NCBI RefSeq assembly: GCF_027945075.1
Contig: NZ_CP116034.1
Span: 1,054,001 to 1,118,000 of the forward strand
Reading direction: 5' to 3'
Length of the DNA: 64,000 nt
Origin: Chryseobacterium sp. CY350
Lineage (GTDB): Bacteria; Bacteroidota; Bacteroidia; Flavobacteriales; Weeksellaceae
Below are positions 63,301 through 64,000 of the stretch, in pieces; within the stretch, counting starts at the first letter, position 1; each line of letters begins with the position of its first letter. The notes beneath the pieces are model-generated. The model saw only the letters and a list, made by a program, of their open reading frames with translations. It was not told where the DNA came from and did no database searches. Made by a program: the position numbers and the translations under genes.

Positions 63301-64000
63301 GGAAGTTCCGCCATATCGAATTCGCATGTATCGCGCTATTGTATTATTTGCTCCCGTAAAAGAAACTCTCGGTCCCAAAAATAAAATTCCTTCTCCCGGC
63401 GCGGTCTGTCCGGCAATTGTTGTATTGGCAGAAACAGCTACAACTGATTGTAAATTAACAATTCCACCAACTTTAAAGATAACAAATCTTCCCGGCTGGC
63501 TCACCGCGTCACGAAACGAACCAGGGCCGCTGTCATTAAGATTGGTCACCAAATATATCTGAGGATTTGCTGCGCCTCTCGCGCCCGTGGTAAATCTCCC
63601 AAAACCGGTAGCTTCCGGAAATGCTAAAGTCTGAGCATTGAAATCAGCAACAGATAAGGTGATCCCGCATAGCAATAAAGATTTAAGAGCTTGCTTAAAA
63701 AGTAAAGATTTATTTTTCATGAATATTAAATTTTTGTGTTTACCAAGCTAATCACAAAGACAAATACAAGCATCCTGCCCCATCCTGCTACCATCTATTA
63801 ATCAAACCTTTACAGTATAAATTTTGATTTTAATTCAATATAAACAAGTATTAACATACTGGAAATCACACAAGAGAACTATCTAAAATCTTTCATTTTT
63901 TATTTAAAGTTTTGACTTTTGATTTGTATTATAAAGAATTCACCAAATGAAAATAATACAGAATAATATGTAGACTAATTACTAAATTGTTGTGAAATTA

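Overview
The window comes from a Bacteroidota chromosome, most likely a Chryseobacterium-like flavobacterium (Weeksellaceae). The evidence is a SusC/SusD pair, a type IX secretion (T9SS) sorting domain, AT-rich spacers, promoters of the TAnnTTTG type, and several families of intergenic repeats. The genus is an inference; the phylum is well supported.

Left part (1 to about 32.5 kb): a large rhamnogalacturonan-I (pectin) utilisation locus fused to a rhamnose catabolic operon. On the minus strand, from right to left, lie a GH28 polygalacturonase-type hydrolase, a GH2 beta-galactosidase-like enzyme, a two-domain SGNH (CE12-type) esterase, a GH106 alpha-L-rhamnosidase, an exported protein of unknown function, a PL11 rhamnogalacturonan lyase, a second CE12-type esterase, a GH88/105 unsaturated galacturonyl hydrolase lipoprotein, the rhamnose transporter RhaT, SusC, SusD, then a fused rhamnulose-1-P aldolase/dehydrogenase, rhamnose isomerase, rhamnulokinase and an FMN L-lactate dehydrogenase. 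Together they deacetylate, cut, import and dismantle RG-I and carry L-rhamnose to DHAP plus pyruvate. A partial six-hairpin glycosidase-like gene and a GntR-type regulator lie to the left on the plus strand. A multidomain T9SS pectate-lyase-like protein at 60.7-63.7 kb appears to belong to the same regulon.

The most interesting signal is a 19-bp direct-repeat element (consensus near GCATCCTGYANTATCCTGC on the plus strand) upstream of the aldolase operon, susC, rhaT, the GH28 operon and the distant pectate lyase. In four of the five cases a TAnnTTTG-like -7 box begins 20 nt from the element. This looks like the activator site of an undescribed pectin/rhamnose regulon.

Middle (32.6-46.6 kb): an operon of a TetR-like regulator, an AarF/UbiB-type kinase, DUF2256, a TIGR03643 protein and an SDR; then a MarR regulator; then an AraC regulator with an acetyltransferase, a Tat-exported zinc alcohol dehydrogenase, a cyclophilin-fold protein and a cupin lipoprotein; a GH97 enzyme; several small stress-type proteins; an FAD/NAD(P) protein and a Crp/Fnr regulator whose genes overlap tail to tail.

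Right (46.9-60.5 kb): tRNA-Arg(TCG), an outer-membrane barrel/TPR-protein pair, an APC permease, small membrane and lipoproteins (one frameshifted), an SPFH protein, a dGTPase, an Fpg/Nei glycosylase with an altered zinc finger, MepB, and a compact AAA ATPase. No CRISPR array, insertion sequence or rRNA was seen.
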